A stretch of DNA of 64,000 nt from JAUZOB01 sp963692465 (GTDB lineage: Bacteria; Bacteroidota; Bacteroidia; Bacteroidales; Prolixibacteraceae): the NCBI GenBank assembly GCA_963692465.1, contig OY829943.1, forward strand, positions 1,984,001 through 2,048,000, in the 5' to 3' direction. This document shows, piece by piece, positions 45,028 to 54,290 of this stretch. Positions within the stretch are counted from its first letter, which is position 1. Each line of letters begins with the position of its first letter. Made by a program: the position numbers and the translations under genes. The notes beneath the pieces were generated by a model. It was not told the origin of the DNA. It made no database searches and saw only the letters and a program-made list of their open reading frames with translations.

Positions 45028-46404
45028 TTATGCTTCCGTAAGGAATATATACCTGGAAATGACTAATATGAAAAGAATATACATTAACCAGTGAACTTTT
45101 TTCCATTTGCCAGTAACAACTTTAAGAATCGTATAGAAAAGAATTCCTGCAGCAATACCATTGGCAATATTATAAGTAAAAGGCATTAATGTAAGGGTGA
45201 GGAAAGCCGGGAATCCTTCAGTAAAATCTTCAAAATTGATTTCTTTGATACTTGAGATCATCAGAACGCCGACAATAATAAGAGCCGGAGCTGTTGCCGC
45301 ACTGGGAATTAATGTTGCAAGAGGGGCAATGATCAATGCCAGTAGGAACATAAATCCGGTTGTAACAGCGGTAAGTCCGGTACGACCACCTTCTCCGATG
45401 CCGGCAGCACTTTCTACGTAGGAGGTTACGGTGCTGGTTCCCATCAGAGCACCGAATGAAACGCCGAAAGCGTCGACAAGCATTGCTTTTCCGATTTTGG
45501 GCGCTTTTCCGTCTTTCTCAATTAATCCGGCTTTCTTAGCCGTCCCGACTAAGGTTCCGAAGGTGTCGAATAACTCAACAAATGTAAAGGTAAAAACAAC
45601 GGTCCAGATGCCCATATTGAGCGCGCCTTTGACATCTAAAGCTCCGACAGCTAGTTTACTGAGATCAGGGAGAGAGAAGGGACTGAAATGGGCAGGGATT
45701 ACCGTTACCCCCATTGGAATTCCAATCAGCGTGGAGAGTATAATACCGATTAGAAGAGAACCTTTCACTTTTCGGGCCATTAAGATAGAGGTGACTGCAA
45801 GTCCGATGAGACAGAGAACCATGTCGGTATTTTTAAGGCTTCCGATCATGATATTCCATTCAGGTGATTTTAATCCGAGCATCCCGTGTCCGGAATTGAT
45901 TGCTCCCAGAGCAGAGGCGGCAAGATTGGTTCTTGCAACCATGATTCCAGACATCTTTAATCCGATGATCGTAATAAACAGTCCAATTCCTACAGAGATG
46001 GCTGCTTTTAAAGAATCAGGGACAGCAACCACTAATAGTTGCCTTATTTTAGTAACTGTTAGGATTATAAAAATAATACCGGAAATGAATACAGCACCCA
46101 AGGCTATTCTCCAGGGCATTCCGGTTCCAGCTACGGCAACGGTTGCAAAGAAAGCATTCAAGCCCATTCCTGGAGCTAATGCGATAGGAAAATTAGCAAA
46201 CAGTCCCATGACGATTGTGACAACTCCAGCGGCAACACAAGTTGCAAAGAATACTGCATTCTTGTCCATCCCAGTGGATGACAGGATGCTGGGATTCAGG
46301 AAAAGGACATAAGCCATGGTCATAAAGGTGGTAAGGCCTGCAAATATCTCAGTTCGGATATTGGTATTATTTTCCTTTAATTTGAAAAAGTTATTAATAA
46401 ACAT
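45028..46404 (-). CDS. NCS2-type purine permease (AzgA-like adenine/guanine/hypoxanthine transporter)
   Basis: 458 residues with about 12 to 14 membrane helices. The AzgA-like signatures are present: FAGLTTFMTMAYVLFLNPSIL near residue 23, GMGLNAFFA near 77, FTFTFVELFDTFGTLVGTA in the middle, and TSTVTSYVESAAGIGEGGRTG. These transporters take up purine bases with protons. The gene follows the DUF5020 outer-membrane gene by 18 bases, so the two probably form one operon for purine uptake across both membranes. No purine riboswitch aptamer was recognised upstream of the operon. Confidence 0.93.
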   Translation of the reverse strand: MFINNFFKLKENNTNIRTEIFAGLTTFMTMAYVLFLNPSILSSTGMDKNAVFFATCVAAGVVTIVMGLFANFPIALAPGMGLNAFFATVAVAGTGMPWRIALGAVFISGIIFIILTVTKIRQLLVVAVPDSLKAAISVGIGLFITIIGLKMSGIMVARTNLAASALGAINSGHGMLGLKSPEWNIMIGSLKNTDMVLCLIGLAVTSILMARKVKGSLLIGIILSTLIGIPMGVTVIPAHFSPFSLPDLSKLAVGALDVKGALNMGIWTVVFTFTFVELFDTFGTLVGTAKKAGLIEKDGKAPKIGKAMLVDAFGVSFGALMGTSTVTSYVESAAGIGEGGRTGLTAVTTGFMFLLALIIAPLATLIPSAATAPALIIVGVLMISSIKEINFEDFTEGFPAFLTLTLMPFTYNIANGIAAGILFYTILKVVTGKWKKVHWLMYILFILVISRYIFLTEA

Positions 46405-46422
46405 TGTTATCTGTTTTTTAAA

Positions 46423-47106
46423 TTAAAAATTCCACTTTGCTGCAACAGTCGGGTAGGCATGAAATCCATCCAATCCTCCAAAATTGTTACTGAATTCGGT
46501 TTCTCCTCCAAGAGAAAAATGGCTATTGAAGTTATACCAATATTGTGGTTCTGAAATGAATACATAACTTCCGAAGGGGGTTTTCTCTTTCCAAAAATCA
46601 GCAAAGCCAGAGAGGGTTATTCTTTTATTGAGGAAATTGATGTACCATGTTTCGGTAAGCTGGTACGAGGCATTGTCTTTATGGTTGATATGTTTATATA
46701 ATAATTGGATGCCGAAGCCACGGGTAAAATCTTTGTTATCCCAGTTGTAATCAATACCACCTAGCCAAGCCGGATTAATGGAATATCCCACACTGGAATT
46801 ATCTGTTGCTGATTTGGTTCTTAAGAATCCACTATCAAATTCACCGTGAATACTAAATGGAGAATTTGCAATCTTCATCGATCGGGTAATCTCCCAGTAG
46901 CTTTGAGTAAGTCCCTTTTCATCGTTTCGGTTGTAATCCAGGTCGATAAAGAAGTAGGTGCTTCCCCACTGATCGGGTTTAAACATCTCGATGGTTGTTG
47001 TTTCAAAACGACGTTGATGAGTGAAATCATAATGGAACTGAATGTTTTGTGCTTTTAAACTGGAGACGGCAACAATAAATAGGGCAAAGAGTAGAATTTT
47101 TTTCAT
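46423..47106 (-). CDS. DUF5020 / Tsx-like outer-membrane channel protein
   Basis: 227 residues with a signal peptide (ending SSLKAQN) and an alternating beta pattern ending in an aromatic C-terminus (AAKWNF), as for an outer-membrane barrel of about 12 strands. Motifs such as FHYDFTHQRRFETTTIEMF, STYFFIDLDY and SREPQYW-like ISEPQYWYNF recall the nucleoside channel Tsx family. ATG at 47106 is chosen over 47130 because it places the signal peptide at the N-terminus. Its pairing with a purine permease supports nucleoside or purine passage, but specificity is inferred. Confidence 0.82.
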   Translation of the reverse strand: MKKILLFALFIVAVSSLKAQNIQFHYDFTHQRRFETTTIEMFKPDQWGSTYFFIDLDYNRNDEKGLTQSYWEITRSMKIANSPFSIHGEFDSGFLRTKSATDNSSVGYSINPAWLGGIDYNWDNKDFTRGFGIQLLYKHINHKDNASYQLTETWYINFLNKRITLSGFADFWKEKTPFGSYVFISEPQYWYNFNSHFSLGGETEFSNNFGGLDGFHAYPTVAAKWNF

Positions 47107-47158
47107 AGGAAGACACTTCTGTTTTTTCATAAAAGATGTTAATAAAAAAATAAAAGGC

Positions 47159-47166
47159 CAAAAGTA
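47159..47166 (-). promoter_or_regulatory. Candidate -7 element for the DUF5020-permease operon
   Basis: Minus-strand TACTTTTG fits TAnnTTTG, about 52 bases before the ATG at 47106. Confidence 0.5.
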
Positions 47167-47343
47167 GAAAAATTTTAAATTAACTTATTCTGTTTATTAA
47201 GTGATTTTTAGAACAATGACTCTGTTGCTTGGTGTAGATTGTAAAAAAGATAGGGCTCTATCTTTTTTAGGAGTTGGGCTAATTGTTTCTTACAGATAGA
47301 GTAGGAACCTGTTGATTTACCCTCAGGAAATGCCGGAACTAAT

Positions 47344-48027
47344 TTATTTGAAAAGCTTTTCCAGCAGTGCAAATAATAATTTTTTATTGTCTTCAAAGAA
47401 GCTTTTGTTGGAAAACATCTCGTCGGCTGTTTGAATAAATTTTCCCTGAGTGAGGTCTGAACAACAGTTCTGAATGAGATTTTTAATTCCTTCCGGGGTG
47501 ACTTCCGGGTGAAATTGGATGCCTACAACTTTTTCTCCGTAAGAAAAACCTTGATGTGCAATTGCTTCCGAACTGGCTAATAATGTTGCATTCTTAGGAA
47601 GTGTAAATGTTTCACCATGCCATAAAAAAGTGGTTAGAATTTTGTTTGTTTCCCAATAGTTTGAAGGGAATGTTGTTATTGGCCACCATCCGATTTCTTT
47701 TTGAGGTGCTTTAAGGACCTGCGCTCCCAACACATTCGCGATGAGTTGAGCTCCCAGGCATATTCCAAGTACCGGAATCTTCTTTTGAATTACTTGAGCA
47801 ATGAACTGTTTCTCTTCTTTTAACCAGTGATATTGCTCTTCGTCATTTACACTCATTGGTCCGCCCATGATAATCAATCCGTCAATAGAATCAGGAAGAG
47901 GAAATGGTTCATCTAGCCATATATGGGTTGAGTTTAATTGATGATCTTTTCTCTTGATCCATTCTGCAATGAATCCTTCATTTTCAAAATGTGCGTGTTT
48001 AATACATTGGATGTTCAGTCTCTTCAT
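47344..48027 (-). CDS. Class I glutamine amidotransferase domain protein
   Basis: 227 residues forming a stand-alone class I GATase: oxyanion region GGPMSVND, nucleophile elbow VLGICLGAQLIANVLGA (Cys in GICLG), and the His-Glu pair in VGIQFHPEVTPEG. Similar free-standing proteins are annotated as GMP synthase-like amidotransferases, but no synthase domain or partner is adjacent, so the ammonia acceptor (or gamma-glutamyl substrate) is unknown. The DUF5020 operon lies downstream, separated by about 240 bases that show no gene. Confidence 0.88.
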   Translation of the reverse strand: MKRLNIQCIKHAHFENEGFIAEWIKRKDHQLNSTHIWLDEPFPLPDSIDGLIIMGGPMSVNDEEQYHWLKEEKQFIAQVIQKKIPVLGICLGAQLIANVLGAQVLKAPQKEIGWWPITTFPSNYWETNKILTTFLWHGETFTLPKNATLLASSEAIAHQGFSYGEKVVGIQFHPEVTPEGIKNLIQNCCSDLTQGKFIQTADEMFSNKSFFEDNKKLLFALLEKLFK

Positions 48028-48556
48028 GGAATCGTTTTTTTAGCGGTGTATTGAATGAGATTGTTTACGAAAGGGGAAGTTATTCTACTTGCCTGTATAT
48101 TCCTGTTTTGAATGAGAAATTATAATTATTTGATAACATACCTGTTTTTCCCAAAAATGATTTGTTTTTCTTTTTGTGTAGAGTAGTTGCAGACAATAGG
48201 AGATAGGAGGGGAGGTTAGGCAATTCTGCTGAGTTGAAATAGAAGTATAGAAAAATAATTCAATCGATTGTTATTTTATATTATGAAAATATTTCTACCT
48301 GAAAGTGAGAATATTACCCTGAATATGGGGGGAACAGGGGAATGTGTTTTTTCCTGGGAGTGATTAGTAAAACCTATTTTAAGGCGAAATGTAAGACCAA
48401 TTGTTTTTTTACTACTTTTGCGGGGTATTGCATGGAGGCAAAATGGCAATACCTGAGCGGAGATGAGATTTATTTTTATAATTACACACGATCAGACTGC
48501 TATCTTTTTAACATTGTTATGATTTAGCCTGCCTTATTTCAAGAAAAAAAATTAGA
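48028..48556 (+). other. Intergenic region with long helicase leader
   Basis: No supported gene in 529 bases. The right part is the probable leader of the DEAD-box helicase: a TACTTTTG promoter-like element at 48413-48420, then a hairpin GGTATTGC/GCAATACC (48424-48431 with 48446-48453), extendable by AT pairs past one bulged G, then about 100 bases to the ATG. A 31-codon ORF starts inside the hairpin loop (ATG 48432) but has no visible coding support. Nothing was recognised at 48028-48400. Confidence 0.45.
48413..48420 (+). promoter_or_regulatory. Candidate -7 element for the helicase gene
   Basis: TACTTTTG fits TAnnTTTG and precedes the leader hairpin; no TTG at the expected -33 distance. 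Confidence 0.45.
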
Positions 48557-49876
48557 ATGTCATTTAAAGATCTTAATCTTATTGAACCTATCCAGCACGC
48601 GTTGGATATGGAAGGCTATGTAGAGCCAACCCCAATTCAGGAACAAGCAATCCCAATTATACTTAAACGAAAAGATTTGCTGGGATGCGCACAAACAGGA
48701 ACAGGGAAAACTGCTGCTTTTGCAATCCCAATTTTACAACTTTTAAACGAAGAGCAACAAGGAGAAAAGGGCCCCAGGAGAGTAAAAACATTAATATTAA
48801 CCCCGACAAGAGAACTCGCGATACAAATAGGAGAGAGTTTTGCCGGATATAGTCGATTTCTGGGAATAAAACATACGGTCATATTCGGAGGGGTTCCTCA
48901 ACGTTCGCAAATAGAAGCTTTGCGTTCGGGAATTGATATCTTGATCGCGACTCCGGGGAGACTGCTTGATTTGATTAGTCAGAAGTTTATTAACCTATTT
49001 TCTATTCGTTTTTTTATTTTGGATGAAGCGGATAGAATGCTTGACATGGGTTTTGTGAATGATGTAAAAAAGATCATTCAGCGTTTACCGGTTCAAAGGC
49101 AAACGTTATTCTTTTCTGCAACAATGCCTAAGGAAATTTCTAAATTAGCCAATTCGATTCTTGTTGATCCTGTACGAGTTGAGGTTGCTCCTGTTTCTTC
49201 CACTGCCGACACCATTGATCAGTATTTGTTTATGGTAGAGAAGAAAAACAAGCGTCCGTTACTTGCCCACTTGCTTGAGAACAAGGATATAAAGTCAGCT
49301 CTCGTTTTTACCCGAACCAAACATGGTGCAGATCGGGTTGCCAGAGATTTGGCTCATGCTGGTATTGGTGCTGAGGCTATTCATGGCAATAAGTCGCAGA
49401 ATGCAAGGCAGAGAGCTCTGTCTAATTTCAAGGAGGGGAAAACCAGGGTGCTTGTAGCTACGGATATTGCAGCCAGAGGTATTGATGTTGAAGATCTTTC
49501 TCTTGTGGTGAATTATGATTTGCCTAATGTGCCGGAGACTTATGTCCATCGTATAGGACGAACTGGCCGTGCTGGTTTAGAGGGGATGGCTTACTCATTT
49601 TGTGATGAAGAGGAAGATAAGTTATTGTATGATATCAACCGCCTAATTGGACGGGAAATACCTATTGTTGCAGATCAACCTTATCCCCTTTCTAACGAGA
49701 GAGCTCGTGAAATAAAAAAAGACCCGGAAAGGTCTCAGAACAGAAAGACCTCTTTTTATAGAAGTCGTCCGGAAGAAAATCATCGTAGAAAAGAAGTTTC
49801 TTCGAAAAGAAGCAACAATATTCGGGAGCAAGGGAAGAATAATCCATTAAAAATTAATCTTACCAAAAGAAGTTAA
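48557..49876 (+). CDS. rhlE: DEAD-box ATP-dependent RNA helicase (RhlE-like)
   Basis: 439 residues with the complete motif set: Q motif EPTPIQEQAIPIIL, AQTGTGKTA (I), PTRELA (Ia), TPGRLLD (Ib), LDEADRMLD (II), SAT (III), VATDIAARGIDVE (V) and HRIGRTGRAG (VI). After residue about 375 comes a basic, Arg/Lys/Ser-rich tail typical of RhlE-type helicases, probably for RNA binding. Roles are ribosome assembly or RNA turnover, often induced by cold. The long structured leader hints at post-transcriptional control. Confidence 0.93.
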   Translation: MSFKDLNLIEPIQHALDMEGYVEPTPIQEQAIPIILKRKDLLGCAQTGTGKTAAFAIPILQLLNEEQQGEKGPRRVKTLILTPTRELAIQIGESFAGYSRFLGIKHTVIFGGVPQRSQIEALRSGIDILIATPGRLLDLISQKFINLFSIRFFILDEADRMLDMGFVNDVKKIIQRLPVQRQTLFFSATMPKEISKLANSILVDPVRVEVAPVSSTADTIDQYLFMVEKKNKRPLLAHLLENKDIKSALVFTRTKHGADRVARDLAHAGIGAEAIHGNKSQNARQRALSNFKEGKTRVLVATDIAARGIDVEDLSLVVNYDLPNVPETYVHRIGRTGRAGLEGMAYSFCDEEEDKLLYDINRLIGREIPIVADQPYPLSNERAREIKKDPERSQNRKTSFYRSRPEENHRRKEVSSKRSNNIREQGKNNPLKINLTKRS

Positions 49877-49918
49877 TATCTCTTTGAGTATAGTTTAGAT
49901 AATATTTATTGTATAGAA

Positions 49919-49952
49919 GAAAGGGGAGTACATAATGTATTCCCCTTTCTTT
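49919..49952. terminator. Bidirectional terminator between the helicase and aldose epimerase genes
   Basis: A nearly perfect 15-bp inverted repeat (49919-49933 with 49935-49949) containing AAAGGGGA and TCCCCTTT, between convergent genes, with T-rich ends. Confidence 0.75.
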
Positions 49953-49956
49953 ATGC

Positions 49957-51108
49957 CTATTCTGCTTTGAATTTATAAACCGTTACATGATGATAAGTTT
50001 GTCCTGGCACCAGAACGGTCGTTGGAAATGCCGGATGATTTGGGCTATCGGGGAAATGCTGGGTTTCGAAGCATAGACCACTACGATAGGCATAAGCTTT
50101 GCCACTTTTGCCAACTGCTGTTCCATTAAGGAAATTGCCGCAATAGAACTGGACTCCTGGTTGAGTGGTGTAGACTTCCATTACCCGACCGCTAACTGGA
50201 TCTTTTACGGAAGCGGCGAATGTTAATCCGCTATTGTCTTTTGGACTATCATTCAGTACGAAGTTGTGGTCAAAGCCCTTCCCGTTTTTAAGTTGAATGT
50301 AATCTTGATTGATGCGTTCACCAATGACTGTAGGTTGTCTCAGATCCATCGGCGTACCGGCAACCGGTTGTATTCCTGTTGGAATAAAAGTAGGATCAAT
50401 CGGAGTAAAATTATCTGCATTTATTGTAACGATTTGATTGGTTATCGTTGGGTTCCCTTCTCCTGCAAGATTGAAATAAGAATGATTCGTAAGATTACAG
50501 ACTGTTTTTTTGTCCGTTGTTGCACTGTAATCAATTTTGAAAGAATTGTCAGAAGAAAGGGTATAGGTTATTTTTATTTTTAAGTTGCCTGGATAACCTT
50601 CCTCTTTGTCTTTTGAAAGATAAGAAAGTTGAACAGAAGAATCATTGGATTGTGTTACATCCCAAACGGCTTTATTAAATCCTTTTAGTCCTCCATGTAG
50701 ATGATTTGGACCATCGTTGACGGCTAATTTATACAGAACTCCATCAAGGGTGAATTTCCCATTAGCAATACGGTTTCCATAGCGACCGATGGCTGATCCG
50801 AAATAGACTTCTTTTGTTGCTTCGCAATCTTTCAGACTTTTAAATCCGAATACCACATCGGAGAAGACTCCGTTTTTATCAGGGACGAACAGACTGACTA
50901 TTTTGGCTCCGTAATTAGTGACCTGCATAACCATTCCTTTTTGATTTTTTAAAGTGTAAAGAGCTACTTTTTTGCCATCAATAGTACCATTATAGTCTTT
51001 TGCATTGACGATTTTAGGGCCCTGAATGCTTGTGCATTGAAATAGCAGGAAACAAAATACCATGAGCAAAATGTTTCGTGAAAGAGCAATGATTTTTATT
51101 CTTTTCAT
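49957..51108 (-). CDS. galM: Aldose 1-epimerase (mutarotase), lipoprotein
   Basis: 383 residues: a lipoprotein signal (FLLFQC, Cys25), then a galactose-mutarotase beta-sandwich with NYGAKIVSLFVPDKNG, GRYGNRIANGKF, DGPNHLHGG (conserved His), NLTNHSYFNLAGEG (second His) and GVQFYCGNFLNG. The catalytic Glu lies near CFETQHFPDSPNHP. It interconverts sugar anomers in the periplasm, here most likely galactose or arabinose released by the neighbouring hydrolases. It is the last gene of the glycan locus, about 160 bases after the GH43 gene. Confidence 0.93.
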   Translation of the reverse strand: MKRIKIIALSRNILLMVFCFLLFQCTSIQGPKIVNAKDYNGTIDGKKVALYTLKNQKGMVMQVTNYGAKIVSLFVPDKNGVFSDVVFGFKSLKDCEATKEVYFGSAIGRYGNRIANGKFTLDGVLYKLAVNDGPNHLHGGLKGFNKAVWDVTQSNDSSVQLSYLSKDKEEGYPGNLKIKITYTLSSDNSFKIDYSATTDKKTVCNLTNHSYFNLAGEGNPTITNQIVTINADNFTPIDPTFIPTGIQPVAGTPMDLRQPTVIGERINQDYIQLKNGKGFDHNFVLNDSPKDNSGLTFAASVKDPVSGRVMEVYTTQPGVQFYCGNFLNGTAVGKSGKAYAYRSGLCFETQHFPDSPNHPAFPTTVLVPGQTYHHVTVYKFKAE

Positions 51109-51265
51109 TGGGATATGAATTTAGTTTTGTGTTTTATGTTCGTTATAAAGAGCTTCTGTTTTTAAGTTGCGTTTAACGAATATTTCTATGAAAGTATAAA
51201 AGATTTTAAACAAAAGGCTGAAATTTTTTTAATAAAGAATTGAGTTTATAAATAGATGAAAAGAG

Positions 51266-52324
51266 CTAGATTGATTTGAAAAATGGTTTTGAACTGAAAG
51301 AACTGGGATAGTTGTCTTTTATTTCAGGCCAACCATTATTCCAATTGATTTTGTCAATCAAGAGAGGTCGTCGTGTCGTTTTACCTGAAAGGAAAGGAAT
51401 TTTTCGGTCAATGGCATGGTAAATAAACCAGTCATCTCCATTGTCGTCGGTTATAATCGGGGCGTTATGCCCAGGGCCGGCAAAGGAATTGTTCCCTTGA
51501 ATAAAAAGGGATCCTGGTTCGTTGAGAATGTCAACTCCTGATTTATTGAGATAAGGGCCTCCGATTGAAGTTGCCCTTGCAACGGTAACCTGATAAGTAC
51601 TTTGTGCCCCATTACAACAGGAACCGGTTGAACCGAAATAGTAGTAATAATTATTTCTTTTCAGAATATAGCTGCCTTCAAAAAAGCTCCCTGCAATTTG
51701 AAATTTTTGTCCGATAACCGATTTGCAATCAGAAGATAATTCAATTCCAAAGATACCATGAAAACTACCCCAGAAAAGGTAATTATGTCCATTATCTTCA
51801 ATGAAATAAGGATCGATGGAATTTTCGACTCCGATTTCTTTACTGGTAAAAACTTTTCCCTGATCAATGAATGGACCTTGGGGTGAATTACTGATAGCTA
51901 ATCCTATTCCCGGGTTTGTGTCCCCCCATAAACTGTAGGCATAAAAAAGGTAATAAGTGCCATTTGAATAATGAATATCGGGAGCCCAAAGACCACCACT
52001 ATTTGTTTTCCATGTTGGTTTTGAGATAAATGCATCATTGACATAAGACCAGTTTATTAAATCATGGGATTGGATGATTGCGATGAGATGATCTTTATTG
52101 TTCCAGGTATCTTCTGTTCCAAAGGCATAAAAGCAGCCAGCCTGATCACGAATAATTGTCGGGTCAGCCAAAACGGGTTCGAAAACAGGATTCTTATATT
52201 GGTCAGGAGAATGATCTTTCTCGACATTTGTAGCATGGCATGCATTTAGTGAGAATAGTCCGAGAATGAAAAGGATATAAAAAATCGGATATGGACAAGA
52301 TTGTCGATTGTTTTTTGGGTTCAT
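51266..52324 (-). CDS. Glycoside hydrolase family 43 lipoprotein
   Basis: 352 residues: lipoprotein signal (FSLNAC, Cys29) and a five-bladed beta-propeller with the GH43 triad: base Asp54 in PVLADPTIIRD, pKa-modulating Asp171 in ENSIDPYFIED, acid Glu216 in SFFEGSYI. LWAPDIHYSNGTYYLFYA is also typical. GH43 members are mainly arabinanases, arabinofuranosidases, xylosidases or galactosidases; SIDPYF and the propeller-only form fit the arabinanase-type branch, but specificity is not decided. ATG at 52324 is chosen because the longer frame would read through a hairpin element at 52372-52395 and lack a signal peptide. Confidence 0.87.
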   Translation of the reverse strand: MNPKNNRQSCPYPIFYILFILGLFSLNACHATNVEKDHSPDQYKNPVFEPVLADPTIIRDQAGCFYAFGTEDTWNNKDHLIAIIQSHDLINWSYVNDAFISKPTWKTNSGGLWAPDIHYSNGTYYLFYAYSLWGDTNPGIGLAISNSPQGPFIDQGKVFTSKEIGVENSIDPYFIEDNGHNYLFWGSFHGIFGIELSSDCKSVIGQKFQIAGSFFEGSYILKRNNYYYYFGSTGSCCNGAQSTYQVTVARATSIGGPYLNKSGVDILNEPGSLFIQGNNSFAGPGHNAPIITDDNGDDWFIYHAIDRKIPFLSGKTTRRPLLIDKINWNNGWPEIKDNYPSSFSSKPFFKSI

Positions 52325-52371
52325 GAGTTTCAAGTAGAGGTTCTTACGGATTCGCCAGATAATTCCGTGAA

Positions 52372-52395
52372 ACGACGGGGTTAGAACCCCGTCGT
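52372..52395. repeat. REP-like palindrome between the GH2 and GH43 genes
   Basis: ACGACGGGG (52372-52380) and CCCCGTCGT (52387-52395) form a perfect 9-bp GC-rich stem around TTAGAA, unlike the AT-rich surroundings. It resembles the palindromic REP elements scattered in many Bacteroidales genomes. It may also act as an mRNA stabiliser between the two genes. Confidence 0.65.
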
Positions 52396-52477
52396 ATATT
52401 GGATTCCGAGAAAAGAGAAATCGGCACCAGATGAATATTTTCTCTGTTTTCATCTTGTGCGAAAACACCTGTTAGTG

Positions 52478-54268
52478 TTATTTCTTATTTGTCGGATTTT
52501 TACTGAAAATAGCATGAACTCGTTTCATATCAAATTTAGTGGAACGGTCATATTTGTAAATTCCGTTCTGTTCTTGTTCGACATCTGTCAACTGAGTATA
52601 GCAATAGCCATAAACGTTGTCTTTACTTAATATGGCGTCTACCAGATTATTAAGTTGATTGTATAAATCATCTAGAGATTTTGGGGTCTCTCCATAACCC
52701 CATCCATTGGTAGTGGTCCCTTCTGGTTTGCTATACCCGCCGAATTCATCAATCAGATAAGGTTGTCCTGCGTAAGAGGTAAAAGTATGGCTTGATTCAT
52801 TGCTCCATACTTTTCCTTGGGCATCGGGAGTAAGAATCTTTGTTAAAGCGTCCGGATTGTGTTCATAATTATGCACAGACCAGATGTCGGTAATAACATG
52901 AGTTCCGCCGCTGGCATCATTGATCGGCCGTGTTGGATCCAGACTTTTGGTAATTGCATAAACGTCTTTCACAAAACGAGGATATTGTTCTGCATCAGGG
53001 TTCCACGTTTCATTAAATGGGGTCCAGGTTATTATGGAGGGGTGATTCCGTTTTTGAATGACATTTTCTGTCCATTCTGTTATAAAATTACGACCGGTTT
53101 CTGGATTATTCAGGTCTGCACCCCAGCTTGATGCTTCAGCCCATGTAAGGTATCCCATTTTATCGGCCCAGTAGTAGAATCGGTCTTCAAAGACTTTTTG
53201 GTGCAGCCGGGCTCCGTTAAAGCCGGCTTGCTGGGATAACTCGATGTCACGTTTCAATGCCTCATCGGAAGGAGCAGTCCATATGCCATCTGGATAAAAT
53301 CCCTGATCAAGAACCAGTCTTTGATAGTAGGGTTTATTGTTCAGAAAAACGCGGTTCCCTTCAATATGAACCTTCCGCATTCCGAAATAGGATTTAACTT
53401 CATCGACTACTTGTTGATTATTGTCGACTACATCTAAAACGATGTCGTAGAGGAATGGATCTTCCGGAGACCATGTTTTTACTTTCGGAATTGAAATCGC
53501 ACAAATAGAAGAGTTTGTTGCATGGACCGTTCTTCGGGCGACTATTTTGTCTTTATCCTTGATGGTGATTCTTAATTGATGACTATTGCTTTCATTGAAG
53601 AAAGAAGGTTCAATAACCACCTGTTGCTGATCAAGATCGGGGATGATGTGACAGGCTTTTAACCCGAACGAAGAAGAAGCTTCCATCCAAACAGTTTGCC
53701 AGATTCCTGTTGTACGGGTGTAGGAGCAACCTTCGGAATAATAGTTATAACATTGTTTTCCTCCGGCCTGTTTTCCAGAGCGCAAGTCATCGCTGACAGC
53801 TACAACCAGATTATGTGATTTTCCGGGAGACACAAACGAAGTAATATCAAATTCGAAAGGAGAGGTTCCTCCAAAATGTTGTCCAATGGGTTTTCCGTCG
53901 ATAAAGACTTCTGCTTTGTAGTAGACTGCTCCGAAGTGGAGAATGATTTTTTTACCATTCCAGTTTTGAGGAACAGAAATTGTTTTTTGGTACCACATAT
54001 TATTAATAAAGTCTTTGTAACCGACCCCGGACAGTGAACTTTCAGGACAGAAAGGGACGATGATCTTGCCAGAGAATCCTTTTGTGTTTTCAAATCCACG
54101 TTGTTTTCCCGAATTTCCGAAATCAAAAGAATAGCTCCATTCGCCATTTAAGTTAACCCATGATTCCCGTTGAAATTGTGGCCGGGGATACTCTGAACGG
54201 GGGGTGCTTTGTGCATTGGCTCCCAATATTCCGATGAGCATTAAGAAAAGTAAAATTGTTTTTTTCAT
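52478..54268 (-). CDS. Glycoside hydrolase family 2 (beta-galactosidase-type)
   Basis: 596 residues: signal peptide (ending GANAQ), a jelly-roll sugar-binding domain (about 33-195, NLNGEWSYSFDFG), an immunoglobulin-like domain (about 200-298) and a TIM barrel with acid/base Glu420 in TPFNETWN and nucleophile Glu508 in PYLIDEFGG. The enzyme is a retaining exo-glycosidase, probably periplasmic; beta-galactosidase, beta-glucuronidase or alpha-L-arabinopyranosidase are possible. Shorter than the LacZ type, without extra C-terminal domains. It lies between the DUF4965 and GH43 genes on the same strand. Confidence 0.92.
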   Translation of the reverse strand: MKKTILLFLMLIGILGANAQSTPRSEYPRPQFQRESWVNLNGEWSYSFDFGNSGKQRGFENTKGFSGKIIVPFCPESSLSGVGYKDFINNMWYQKTISVPQNWNGKKIILHFGAVYYKAEVFIDGKPIGQHFGGTSPFEFDITSFVSPGKSHNLVVAVSDDLRSGKQAGGKQCYNYYSEGCSYTRTTGIWQTVWMEASSSFGLKACHIIPDLDQQQVVIEPSFFNESNSHQLRITIKDKDKIVARRTVHATNSSICAISIPKVKTWSPEDPFLYDIVLDVVDNNQQVVDEVKSYFGMRKVHIEGNRVFLNNKPYYQRLVLDQGFYPDGIWTAPSDEALKRDIELSQQAGFNGARLHQKVFEDRFYYWADKMGYLTWAEASSWGADLNNPETGRNFITEWTENVIQKRNHPSIITWTPFNETWNPDAEQYPRFVKDVYAITKSLDPTRPINDASGGTHVITDIWSVHNYEHNPDALTKILTPDAQGKVWSNESSHTFTSYAGQPYLIDEFGGYSKPEGTTTNGWGYGETPKSLDDLYNQLNNLVDAILSKDNVYGYCYTQLTDVEQEQNGIYKYDRSTKFDMKRVHAIFSKNPTNKK

Positions 54269-54290
54269 GTGTCGCTTTTAAACTTGAAAT

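Noticed and set aside
45431..46312. Open frame of 293 codons on the plus strand opposite the purine permease gene
   Set aside because: It is antisense to a well-supported membrane transporter, has no recognisable motif, and long antisense frames are common opposite such genes.
47107..47343. Purine riboswitch upstream of the DUF5020-permease operon
   Set aside because: No three-way junction or conserved loop sequences were seen; only a -7-like element.
48432..48527. Leader ORF of 31 codons before the helicase gene
   Set aside because: No ribosome site or repeat of codons suggesting attenuation; it probably arises by chance in the leader.
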